This document shows, one piece after another, positions 7,123 through 14,297 of a stretch of 14,297 bases of DNA. Source of the stretch: Candidatus Eiseniibacteriota bacterium (GTDB lineage Bacteria > Eisenbacteria > RBG-16-71-46 > CAIMUX01); contig JAGQHR010000021.1 in the NCBI GenBank assembly GCA_020431745.1, positions 1 to 14,297 of the forward strand, in the 5' to 3' direction. Numbering within the stretch: the stretch's first letter is position 1; each line of letters opens with the position of its first letter. The position numbers and the translations under genes are program-made. The notes beneath the pieces were generated by a model that saw only the letters and a program-made list of their open reading frames with translations, searched no databases and had not been told where the DNA came from.

Positions 7123-9411
7123 ATGAATCAGATCTGCACGGTGAGCCGGACCGTCGGGCGGGCCCTCCCCATGACCGCGCTGATCGCGACACTGGGCCTG
7201 GTGACGCTCGACGTTTTCCCGACCTCAGCCGCAGCGCACGTCGCCGGATACGGCGGGCCCGGCTTCGTCGCCGCCGGCACCGAGCATTCGGTGGCCCGCC
7301 TTTGGAACGAGGAGCTCTTGGAGGCGATTCGCCACGACTTCGCACGCCCGACCGTGCACGCGCGCAACCTCTTCCATGTCTCCGTCGCGATGTACGACGC
7401 TTGGGCGGCCTACGACGACGTCGCGGACACCTACATGCTGGGCAAGACGGTGCACGGCGCGACCTGTCCGTTCTACGAGATGGACAAACCCGTCGACATC
7501 GATCTCGCGCGCGACGAGGCGGTCAGCTACGCGGCCTACCGGCTGCTCTCCCATCGGTTCCGAAACTCCCCGGGCGCGGCACAGACGCTGCCGCGGTTCG
7601 ACAGTCTCTTCGCGTCCCTCGGATACGACGCCTCGTTCACCTCCACCGACTATCGCAAAGGCGCCCCGCACGCGGCGGCGGCGCTGGGAAACTACATCGC
7701 CGAGCGGATGATCGAGTACGGACAACACGATCACTCCAACGAGCAGAACGCCTACGCCAACCTCCACTACAAGCCCTTGAACCCCCCGATGACTCCGACG
7801 CTTCCCGGCGACCCGGACATCGCCGATTACAACCGGTGGCAGCCGCTCACTCTGGACTTCATCGACCAGTCCGGACATCAGATCCCGGTGAGCACCCCGC
7901 CGTTCCTGAGTCCCGAATGGGGTCAGGTAAACTCGTTCGCGCTGAACGATCAGGATCTGACGGTTCACGAGCGGGACGGATACGACTACTGGGTCTTTCA
8001 TGATCCGGGCGCGCCACCGCACCTGCAGATGGACGGGGGCGGGCTCTCCGACGACTATCAGTGGACGTTCGAGCTGGTCGCGATCTGGGCGTCGCACCTG
8101 GACCCGAACGACGGCGTGCTCTGGGACATCTCGCCGGCATCGATCGGGAACGTTCCCCGGCTTCCGGAAACGCTGGCGGAGTACCGGGACTTCTACGACC
8201 TACTGGACGGGGGTGATCCGAGCGAGGGGTGGGACGTCAATCCGCGCACCGGCAAGCCCTACGAGCCGCAGATGGTGCCCCGCGGCGACTACACCCGCGT
8301 CCTCGCGGAATTCTGGGCCGACGGGCCGAAGTCGGAAACACCGCCCGGACACTGGTTCACCATCCTCAACTACGTGAACGACCATCCGCTGTCCCACCGG
8401 CGCTTCGAAGGCGTGGGGCCGGAGCTGGATCCGTTGGAGTGGGACGTGAAGGCGTACTTCCTCCTGGGAGCGGCGATGCACGACGCTGCCGTCTCCGCCT
8501 GGGGTATCAAGGGCTATCACGACTACATCCGTCCGGTGTCGGCGATCCGGGCCATGGCCGACCTGGGGCAGAGCAGCGACCCCGATCTGCCGCACTATCA
8601 CCCGGCCGGCCTCCCGTTGGTGGACGGCCTCGTGGAGCTGGTCGAAGAAGGGGATCCGCTCGCAGGGCTCGACGATGTCAACGTCGGCAAGATCAAGCTC
8701 TACACCTGGCGCGGACACGACTACATCGACGATCCGGAGACGGACACGGCCGGTGTGGGTTGGATCCTCGCGGAAAACTGGTGGCCCTATCAGCGACCGA
8801 CGTTCATCACGCCGCCCTTCGCTGGTTACATCTCCGGACACTCCACGTTCTCTCGGGCCGCGGCCGAAATGCTGACAAAGCTGACGGGCGACGAGTACTT
8901 CCCGGGCGGCATGGGGCAGTTCTTCGCACCGAAGGACTCATTCCTCGTCTTCGAGGATGGTCCTTCGGTCGACGTCACTCTGCAGTGGGCGACCTACCGC
9001 GACGCATCCGATCAGACCAGCCTGTCGCGGATCTGGGGTGGGATCCATCCCCCCGCGGACGACATCCCGGGACGGAAGATCGGGATCGAGATCGCCGCGG
9101 AAGTCTTCGCGCTGGGCAAGCGTTACTTCGAAGGGGCGATCCCAGACGACTCCCCGGTCGCGACGACGTTGCTCTACCCGAATCCGGTCAGCGCGAATCG
9201 CCTGGTTTCGATCGAGCTGGGACGTCCGACGGAGCAGCTCGACGTGGAGCTGTTCGACGCGTCGGGTCGCCGCGTGCAGTCGATGCGCCAGGACGTCACC
9301 GGACAACGCTTCGTGGGGATGGAGCTGAGCGATCTGGCGAGCGGACTCTATTTCGTGCGCGTGGAGGGCGATTCCTGGGAGACCCACCATCGTCTCCAGA
9401 TCATTCGGTAG
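7123..9411 (+). CDS. Secreted vanadium-dependent haloperoxidase / PAP2-superfamily enzyme with C-terminal sorting-like domain
   Basis: The 762-residue product starts at ATG 7123, where a GAGG site and a signal peptide (about 1-38, ending SAAA) agree. The full vanadate/phosphate-binding motif set is present: K463-x6-R470-P471, S571-G572-H573, and S635-R636-x3-G640-x-H642-x3-D646. In vanadium haloperoxidases these residues hold vanadate, with the second His as its covalent ligand; class A acid phosphatases share the same site. The length and the long helical N-terminal region fit haloperoxidases better than phosphatases. Substrate halide cannot be told from sequence. The C-terminus (about 678-762) has YPNPV at 685-689, FDASGRRV and a SGLYFVRVEG element, resembling type A sorting or FlgD-like Ig domains, which implies export to the cell surface or medium. 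It is divergent from the GntR regulator, which may control it. Confidence 0.88.
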   Translation: MNQICTVSRTVGRALPMTALIATLGLVTLDVFPTSAAAHVAGYGGPGFVAAGTEHSVARLWNEELLEAIRHDFARPTVHARNLFHVSVAMYDAWAAYDDVADTYMLGKTVHGATCPFYEMDKPVDIDLARDEAVSYAAYRLLSHRFRNSPGAAQTLPRFDSLFASLGYDASFTSTDYRKGAPHAAAALGNYIAERMIEYGQHDHSNEQNAYANLHYKPLNPPMTPTLPGDPDIADYNRWQPLTLDFIDQSGHQIPVSTPPFLSPEWGQVNSFALNDQDLTVHERDGYDYWVFHDPGAPPHLQMDGGGLSDDYQWTFELVAIWASHLDPNDGVLWDISPASIGNVPRLPETLAEYRDFYDLLDGGDPSEGWDVNPRTGKPYEPQMVPRGDYTRVLAEFWADGPKSETPPGHWFTILNYVNDHPLSHRRFEGVGPELDPLEWDVKAYFLLGAAMHDAAVSAWGIKGYHDYIRPVSAIRAMADLGQSSDPDLPHYHPAGLPLVDGLVELVEEGDPLAGLDDVNVGKIKLYTWRGHDYIDDPETDTAGVGWILAENWWPYQRPTFITPPFAGYISGHSTFSRAAAEMLTKLTGDEYFPGGMGQFFAPKDSFLVFEDGPSVDVTLQWATYRDASDQTSLSRIWGGIHPPADDIPGRKIGIEIAAEVFALGKRYFEGAIPDDSPVATTLLYPNPVSANRLVSIELGRPTEQLDVELFDASGRRVQSMRQDVTGQRFVGMELSDLASGLYFVRVEGDSWETHHRLQIIR

Positions 9412-9474
9412 GCAGCTCGATCCGTCGACCGACCGGGGACTACCAACGGGATCCCATGCTACCGGCCACCGACA

Positions 9475-9498
9475 AGCGCTCGGACCGGAGCTGGCGCT
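9475..9498. other. Weak stem between convergent genes
   Basis: AGCGC (9475-9479) and GCGCT (9494-9498) can pair, with GCTC/GAGC available inside as an alternative. It sits in the 90-nt gap between the haloperoxidase stop and the convergent Cys-rich gene. There is no T-tract, so its role in termination is doubtful. Confidence 0.22.
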
Positions 9499-9501
9499 GA
9501 C

Positions 9502-10491
9502 TCAGTCTTTGTCTTTCGTGACCGCGCCGAACGTCCCCCGTTTGAGACTCCCCCAGGACACGCGACGCGTGGGGTCGGGCGGTCCTTCCACGACCTGCAC
9601 GACGACCTCGGCGCACGTCGGCCGGCAGCAGGTCGAACCACCCATCACCTGGAGCCGCGTCCGCTGCTCCCCGAGCGAGAGCGCGTCTGCGTGCACGGTC
9701 AGCCGATACCAGTGATCGAACCCCTTCTCGGAGATGAGATCGACGTCCAACCACTCCGCGCCACTCGACACTCCCTGGAAGCACGGCCGATCCGTATCCT
9801 GACCACCGCACTCCGGCAGGACGAAACATTTGGGCGCGGCGTTCACCCTCACGGTATCGAGCACCGTGGCGCCCCGTACGACCTCCAACTGGATGAGCGC
9901 CGGGTCGACGAAGCCGACGACCGACTCGGGACACATCACGCAACCCGACTGGGGAAGACGGCCGCAGAAATCACCGATCTCGACATAGATGTGTTCGAGC
10001 CAACTGGACTGGTGGAGCTCGCCGTCGCAATCCAGGAGCACGATGTCCCCCGTCGACGGATGCGGAGAGGACGTGAAGCGGCCCGGTACGGTGCAGTCCA
10101 TCACGATCCGCAGGATCGGGATCGTCCCGTCGGTGCACCCGGCGAACTGAAACGAGAATCCGTGCCCGGGCTGCGTCGGGTCTCCGTCGAGCTCCCCGGG
10201 GTGGCATGTCTCCCAGGACAACACCTGCCACTCCGCGGGCCAGTCGAGCCCGAAACGAAGCTCGCGCGCGTACTCCAAGGTGTAGACCAAAAACTCGAAG
10301 ACGCCGATTTCGTCCGCAGCGTACGCAGCATCGCACGGCCGAGGAGCATCGTCGCAGGTCAGGCTCTCCGCGTACGGCCGCACGCCAAGAACGATCTCCG
10401 GCAGCCTCAACTGAGCCGCCGCGTTGCCCGCCACTCCCAGCACAAGCACCAACGGGCAGGTGACCGCAATGAATCCGCGACCGATGAGCAT
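9502..10491 (-). CDS. Secreted Cys-rich protein with BACON-like C-terminal domain, function unknown
   Basis: The 329-residue product starts at ATG 10491, with AGGAG about 10 nt upstream and a signal peptide at about 1-26 (AGNAAA before Gln27). An ATG at 10560 would place 23 Arg/Pro-rich residues before the signal peptide and is unlikely. The mature part has 15 Cys, including pairs at 46/53, 184/187 and 288/289, which suggests several disulfides in an oxidising compartment. The N-terminal half (about 28-195) contains WETCHPGE, FAGCTDG, DCTVPG and SPHPSTGDIVLLDC elements and is not a family I can name. Residues about 200-302 follow a BACON/Ig-like beta pattern (WLDVDL, YRLTVHADALSLGEQRTRLQV, VVVQVVEG). 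A short basic tail follows. It is convergent with the haloperoxidase and 210 nt downstream of the RND pump on the same strand, probably with its own promoter. It has no visible catalytic motif and may be a surface or binding protein. Confidence 0.82.
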   Translation of the reverse strand: MLIGRGFIAVTCPLVLVLGVAGNAAAQLRLPEIVLGVRPYAESLTCDDAPRPCDAAYAADEIGVFEFLVYTLEYARELRFGLDWPAEWQVLSWETCHPGELDGDPTQPGHGFSFQFAGCTDGTIPILRIVMDCTVPGRFTSSPHPSTGDIVLLDCDGELHQSSWLEHIYVEIGDFCGRLPQSGCVMCPESVVGFVDPALIQLEVVRGATVLDTVRVNAAPKCFVLPECGGQDTDRPCFQGVSSGAEWLDVDLISEKGFDHWYRLTVHADALSLGEQRTRLQVMGGSTCCRPTCAEVVVQVVEGPPDPTRRVSWGSLKRGTFGAVTKDKD

Positions 10492-10515
10492 CCGACTGGG
10501 TCTCCTGGCCCCCCG

Positions 10516-10546
10516 CCCATCGCGAGGGGGCGCGACGGCCGATGGG
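10516..10546. repeat. Inverted repeat in the upstream region of the Cys-rich gene
   Basis: CCCATCG (10516-10522) and CGATGGG (10540-10546) are complementary across 17 nt. The pair lies between the possible promoter and the ribosome binding site, so it could form a leader hairpin. It may also be chance in GC-rich DNA. Confidence 0.25.
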
Positions 10547-10555
10547 GCTCCGGAG

Positions 10556-10564
10556 AGCATACCA
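10556..10564 (-). promoter_or_regulatory. Possible extended -10 promoter for the Cys-rich gene
   Basis: The minus strand reads TGGTATGCT here, which matches the extended -10 pattern TGnTATnnT. No good -35 is seen, which is tolerated for extended -10 promoters. Transcription would begin about 60 nt before ATG 10491. Confidence 0.3.
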
Positions 10565-10701
10565 CCGAACGCCCGACGCCGCGCGTCTCGGATCGAGCTT
10601 CGCGTGGCCGCGACGTGTCTCGAGAACGGCCGGTCGCTCGACGCGGCGCGACACGCGGAGGCGGGACGCCGGCGAGACCTCCTTCTCGACCCGACGTTCG
10701 G

Positions 10702-13700
10702 CTAAGGCATCGGCCGCGGAGCCGGTGTCGGCATCGAGCGACGAAGGCCGATCGACCGCCAAATGAAGTAGAGCGCCGGATAGACGACCAATTCACCCAA
10801 GAACGACGTCACGATCCCGCCCACCATGGGCGCGGCGATCCGGCGCATGACGTCGGCTCCGGTCCCGGTGGCCCAGAGGATCGGCACCAACGCGATGAAG
10901 GTGGTCGCGACGGTCATGAGTTTCGGACGGATCCGCTGGACGGCACCGTGGTGCACAGCCTCGGTGAGATCGGAGCGGTTTCGCATCCGGCCCTCACCCC
11001 GCCACCGTTCGTACGCGAGATCGAGATAGAGCAGCATCACGACTCCGGTCTCGGCGTCCAGACCCGCGAGCGCGATCAGCCCCACCCACACCGCAATCGA
11101 CCAGTTGTAGCCCAGAGCCCACAGGACCCAGACCGCTCCGACGAGCGAGAACGGAATCGCGAGGAGAACGAGCGCGGTCTTGATCACCGACTTCGTGTTG
11201 ATGTACAGGAGCAGAATGACCAGGAAAAGCGTCAGCGGCACGATCATCAGCAGACGCTGGCGCGCGCGCTCCATGTACTCGTACTGACCGGACCAGTAGA
11301 TGGTGTACCCGGGCGGCAGCGACACCTGGTCGGCCACGACCTGCTTGGCCTCGCGCACCCAGGTGCCGACGTCGACCCCTCTCAGATCGACATAGACCCA
11401 CGCATTCGGACGGGCGTTCTCCGACTTGATCATGGGCGGCCCCTGCTGGATCCGCAGATCGGCCAGCTGGCCCAGCGGAATCTGGGCGCCGGCGGGTGTG
11501 GTGACGAGGATCTCGCGCAATGCCGGCAGGTCATCCCGCAGCTCGCGCGGATAGCGAACGTTGATCGGATAGCGCTCCAAACCCTCGACGGTGTAACCGA
11601 CGTTCATGCCGCCGATCGCGGACTGAATGACGTCCTGGACGTCGCCGACGGTCAGCCCGTAGCGCGCCGCCGCCTCGCGATCGATGTCGAAGTCGAGAAA
11701 GGTCCCGCCCATGACGCGTTCCGCGTAGGCCGAGAGCGTTCCGTCCAGGCCCTTGACCGCGCCTTCCACCCGCTGCCCCAGATCTTCGAGCGTCTTGAGG
11801 TCGGGACCCGCGATCTTGATCCCGACCGGAGTCTTGATTCCGGTGGAAAGCATGTCGATCCGCGTGCGGATCGGCATCGTCCACGAGTTCGTGAGACCGG
11901 GAAACTGGATCGCCTCGTCCAGCTCGCGGATCAGCTTCTCCTTGGTCATTCCCGGCCGCCACTCCGACCGATCCTTCAGAATGATGGTGGTCTCGATCAT
12001 GGAAAGCGGCGCGGGATCCGTCGCCGTCTCCGCACGACCGATCTTGCCGAAGACCGTTCGGACTTCGGGGAATCCGGCGATGATCTGGTCGGTCTGTTGG
12101 AGCAGTTCTTTGGCCTTCGTGATCGAGATCCCGGGAAATGTCGTCGGCATGTAAAGGAGGTCGCCTTCCCAGAGCGGAGGCATGAACTCCGACCCGATGT
12201 GCCGCAGCGGGAAGAGCGTCGCGAGCATGAGCGCCAGCGCCCCCGCGATCACCCACCACCGGAAGCGCAGGACCGCGTGCAGAACCGGCGTGTAGATCCG
12301 TCGCAGCAGCTTGGAGACGGGGTGCGTTTCCTCGCTGTGGATGTTGCCCCGCACGAACCAGTACATGAGCACCGGGATCACCGTGATCGCGACGACGGAA
12401 GAGGCCGCCAAGGCGTAGGTCTTGGTGAACGCGAGCGGCCGGAAGAGCCGCCCCTCCTGCTCCTGGAGCGTGAAGATCGCCAGAAACGAGACCGTGATCA
12501 CCAGAAGCGTGAAGAAGAGGGTCGGCCCCACCTCCTGCGCCGATTTCAGGATGATCTCGTAGTGGGACCGCTTGTCCCGCCATTCTTCGTAGTGCTTGTG
12601 CGCGTTCTCGACCATGACGATGGCGGCGTCGACGAGCACTCCGATGGAAATGGCGATGCCGCCCAACGACATGATGTTCGCACCCAGTCCCTGGATGCGC
12701 ATGACCACGAACGCGATCAGGATCGAGACCGGGATCGAGAAGATCGCCACCAGGGCCGACGGCAGGTGGAAGAGGAAGATCGCGCAGACGAGGGCGACGA
12801 TGATCGACTCCTCGATGAGCGTGTGCGTGAGGGTATCGATGGATCGATGGATGAGCTGCGTCCGGTCGTACGCCACCGAGATCTCCACACCCTCGGGTAG
12901 TCCGGGCTCCAGCTCCGCCAACCGCTCCTTGACGGCGGCTATGGTGGCGAGGGTGTTGGCGTTCTCGCGGACCACGATGATCCCACCCACCGTCTCACCC
13001 TCTCCGTTCCACTCGGCGATGCCGCGGCGGATCTCGGGACCGATCGTGACTCTCGCCACGTCGCGCAGCAGCGCCGGCGTGCCTCCCGGTCCTGCTCCCA
13101 ACGAGACCTGTTCCAGATCCCGAACGTCCTTGATGTAGCCCAGTCCGCGGACGACCAGCTCACGCTCCCCCATCTCGAGCAGCCGTCCACCGACATCCTT
13201 GTTCGAGCGCTGGATCGCGGTCTTGATCTGAGGGAGCGATACGCCGTACGCGCGCAGCTTCACTGGATCGACTTCGACTTGGTACTGGCGGACGTAGCCT
13301 CCCAGCGAGGCAACCTCGGCCACTCCCTCCACCCCGGTCAGGGCGTACTTGAGATACCAGTCCTGGATCGAGCGAAGCTCTTCCAGCGAATGGTTCGTCG
13401 AGTTGAGGGTGTACATGAACGCCCAGCCGACGCCCGTGGCATCCGGTCCCAACTGTGGCGATACGCCGGGCGGAAGCTCCGACGCCAGTCCGGATAGGTA
13501 TTCGAGAACACGGGACCGGGCCCAGTAGGGGTCGGTGCCGTCTTCGAACAGGACATAGACGAACGAGAACCCGAAGTGCGAATAGCCGCGGACCACTTTG
13601 GCGTGCGGCACCGAAAGCATCTTGGTCGTGATCGGGTAGGTGACCTGGTCCTCGACGACCCGCGGTCCTTGCCCCGGGAACTGCGTGTAGACGATGACCT

Positions 13701-13836
13701 GGACATCGGAAAGATCGGGAATGGCATCGAGTCGGGTGTCCCGAATCGCCCAGACCCCCGCCAGGATCGAAACGAGAAGCCCGAGCATCACCAAAAAGCG
13801 ATTGCGCAGGGACCATTCGATGATTCGGGCCAGCAT
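10702..13836 (-). CDS. cusA: CusA-like heavy-metal RND efflux pump (Cu(I)/Ag(I) type)
   Basis: The 1044-residue product is close in length to E. coli CusA (1047). It is the inner-membrane, proton-driven part of a tripartite exporter. ATG 13836 has GAGGAG 7 nt upstream. The N-terminus carries the HME-RND signature DAIPDLSDVQV at 37-47. Twelve membrane segments are visible: one near 12-31, five between about 340 and 493, one at 526-545, and five between about 860 and 1025, with two large periplasmic loops. The metal-site methionines of CusA (M573, M623, M672) correspond to M563 in LLYMP, M613 in APLSM and M662 in RIDMLSTG, so monovalent Cu/Ag is favoured over the divalent Zn/Co/Cd of CzcA. Likely proton-relay residues are D403, E929 and K972. 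It follows the adaptor gene by 11 nt. The tail ends in a Met/Pro-rich segment. Confidence 0.95.
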   Translation of the reverse strand: MLARIIEWSLRNRFLVMLGLLVSILAGVWAIRDTRLDAIPDLSDVQVIVYTQFPGQGPRVVEDQVTYPITTKMLSVPHAKVVRGYSHFGFSFVYVLFEDGTDPYWARSRVLEYLSGLASELPPGVSPQLGPDATGVGWAFMYTLNSTNHSLEELRSIQDWYLKYALTGVEGVAEVASLGGYVRQYQVEVDPVKLRAYGVSLPQIKTAIQRSNKDVGGRLLEMGERELVVRGLGYIKDVRDLEQVSLGAGPGGTPALLRDVARVTIGPEIRRGIAEWNGEGETVGGIIVVRENANTLATIAAVKERLAELEPGLPEGVEISVAYDRTQLIHRSIDTLTHTLIEESIIVALVCAIFLFHLPSALVAIFSIPVSILIAFVVMRIQGLGANIMSLGGIAISIGVLVDAAIVMVENAHKHYEEWRDKRSHYEIILKSAQEVGPTLFFTLLVITVSFLAIFTLQEQEGRLFRPLAFTKTYALAASSVVAITVIPVLMYWFVRGNIHSEETHPVSKLLRRIYTPVLHAVLRFRWWVIAGALALMLATLFPLRHIGSEFMPPLWEGDLLYMPTTFPGISITKAKELLQQTDQIIAGFPEVRTVFGKIGRAETATDPAPLSMIETTIILKDRSEWRPGMTKEKLIRELDEAIQFPGLTNSWTMPIRTRIDMLSTGIKTPVGIKIAGPDLKTLEDLGQRVEGAVKGLDGTLSAYAERVMGGTFLDFDIDREAAARYGLTVGDVQDVIQSAIGGMNVGYTVEGLERYPINVRYPRELRDDLPALREILVTTPAGAQIPLGQLADLRIQQGPPMIKSENARPNAWVYVDLRGVDVGTWVREAKQVVADQVSLPPGYTIYWSGQYEYMERARQRLLMIVPLTLFLVILLLYINTKSVIKTALVLLAIPFSLVGAVWVLWALGYNWSIAVWVGLIALAGLDAETGVVMLLYLDLAYERWRGEGRMRNRSDLTEAVHHGAVQRIRPKLMTVATTFIALVPILWATGTGADVMRRIAAPMVGGIVTSFLGELVVYPALYFIWRSIGLRRSMPTPAPRPMP

Positions 13837-13843
13837 CTCGACG

Positions 13844-13849
13844 CTCCTC
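13844..13849 (-). promoter_or_regulatory. Shine-Dalgarno of the pump gene overlapping the adaptor stop codon
   Basis: GAGGAG on the minus strand shares its first two bases with the TGA stop (13850-13848) of the adaptor gene and lies 7 nt before ATG 13836. This suggests translational coupling of the adaptor and pump. Confidence 0.75.
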
Positions 13850-14297
13850 AGTGCGATCCGTGAGACATGGTCGACGTTGCGGAAGCTCCCATCTGCTCCG
13901 CGATCATGCGCTGGATCGCCGCCTGCAGGTTCGATTCGGAGTCGATCAGGAACTGGGCCGACGTCACGATCCGATCCCCCTCCTTCAGACCGCCGAGGAC
14001 CTGGACGTGACCATCCGCTTCCGTTCCGAGCCGCACGGTCCGGGGCTCGAAACGTCCTTCACCGAGATCGACCACCACGACGTCGCGGTCACCCGTCCGG
14101 AGCACGGCCTGCTCGGAGATGACGACGGCATCCTCGGCGACCACCGGAGCGAACGTCGCGGTCGCGTACATGCCGGCGCGCAGACGGCCTTCCGGGTTGG
14201 GCAGGGAGACGCCGACCTGCACGCTGCGGGTCTTGTCGGAGACCCGCGGCTCCACGAAACGCACCGCGCCTTCGATCGTCTCTCCCGGGAAGTAGCT
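13848..14297 (-). CDS. cusB: CusB-like periplasmic adaptor (membrane fusion protein), 5' end off the right edge
   Basis: Only the C-terminal 149 residues lie in the window; the frame stays open to the last base and the true start is beyond it. The visible part begins SYFPGETIEGAVRFVEP, then KTRSVQVGVSLPNPEGRLRAGMYATATF, the beta-barrel domain typical of CusB/CzcB adaptors. A membrane-proximal domain follows, with ISEQAVLRTGDRDVVVV and RTVRLG elements and GGLKEGDRIVTSAQFLIDSESNLQAAIQ. The adaptor links the inner-membrane RND pump to an outer-membrane TolC-like channel and, in CusB, hands metal to the pump. The C-terminus ends in a short Met/His segment (TMSHGSH) that might bind metal. The pump gene follows at 11 nt. 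Whether the N-terminal Met cluster of true CusB is present cannot be seen. Confidence 0.9.
   Translation of the reverse strand, partial: SYFPGETIEGAVRFVEPRVSDKTRSVQVGVSLPNPEGRLRAGMYATATFAPVVAEDAVVISEQAVLRTGDRDVVVVDLGEGRFEPRTVRLGTEADGHVQVLGGLKEGDRIVTSAQFLIDSESNLQAAIQRMIAEQMGASATSTMSHGSH

Noticed and set aside
6756..7124. Upstream in-frame extension of the GntR regulator to 7124
   Set aside because: It would run through the promoter, palindrome and hairpins and adds no GntR-family sequence.
9691..12900. A 1069-codon open frame on the plus strand
   Set aside because: It lies antisense to the Cys-rich gene and CusA, is extremely rich in Arg, Asp, His and Glu, has no domain or ribosome binding site, and arises from the codon bias of the real genes.
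1..14297. Search for CRISPR arrays, tRNA or rRNA genes, insertion sequences, and att sites
   Set aside because: I saw no regularly spaced repeats, no cloverleaf or rRNA sequence, no transposase-like protein and no flanking direct repeats.

Overview
This window comes from a high-GC bacterium with an outer membrane. The evidence is a TonB-dependent receptor, an RND efflux pump with its periplasmic adaptor, several signal peptides, and a secreted enzyme ending in a YPNPV-type sorting-like domain. The receptor's N-terminal carboxypeptidase-regulatory-like domain and that sorting-like domain are common in the FCB superphylum and neighbours such as Eisenbacteria-like or Gemmatimonadota-like lineages. 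This placement is inference and no rRNA is present to settle it. I see no mobile element, CRISPR array, tRNA or rRNA.

Layout, left to right. (1) 1-751, minus strand: the 5' part of a membrane-anchored protein with an acidic Asp/Tyr-rich stalk and a PEGW-type outer domain; its 3' end lies off the left edge. (2) 752-1230: a divergent spacer with no convincing gene. (3) 1231-3654, plus: a TonB-dependent receptor. (4) A strong inverted repeat at 3706-3731 sits between convergent genes. (5) 3719-5794, minus: a secreted M1-like zinc metallopeptidase that has the zinc site but lacks the usual aminopeptidase GAMEN glutamate and catalytic tyrosine. (6) 5808-6755, minus: a GntR-family regulator 13 nt upstream of the peptidase. 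A perfect 14-bp palindrome overlaps its predicted promoter, and the spacing suggests an autoregulated leaderless transcript. (7) 6756-7122: a divergent spacer with hairpins and a possible second promoter. (8) 7123-9411, plus: a secreted vanadium-dependent haloperoxidase/PAP2-type enzyme with the full catalytic motif set. (9) 9502-10491, minus: a secreted Cys-rich protein with a BACON-like beta domain. (10) 10702-13836 and 13848-14297, minus: CusA-like and partial CusB-like components of a Cu(I)/Ag(I) efflux system in one operon.

How the genes may work together. The adaptor and RND pump form a clear metal-export operon; an outer-membrane channel gene may lie off the right edge. The GntR regulator and the M1-like protein form a second two-gene operon. 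The regulator is divergent from the haloperoxidase, so it may control both directions, but only the palindrome at its own promoter is well supported. The TonB receptor points toward the peptidase, and a shared role in peptide or organic-matter use is possible but unproven. The most unusual features are the altered active site of the M1-like protein with its dedicated GntR regulator, and the regulator's operator/leaderless-promoter arrangement.
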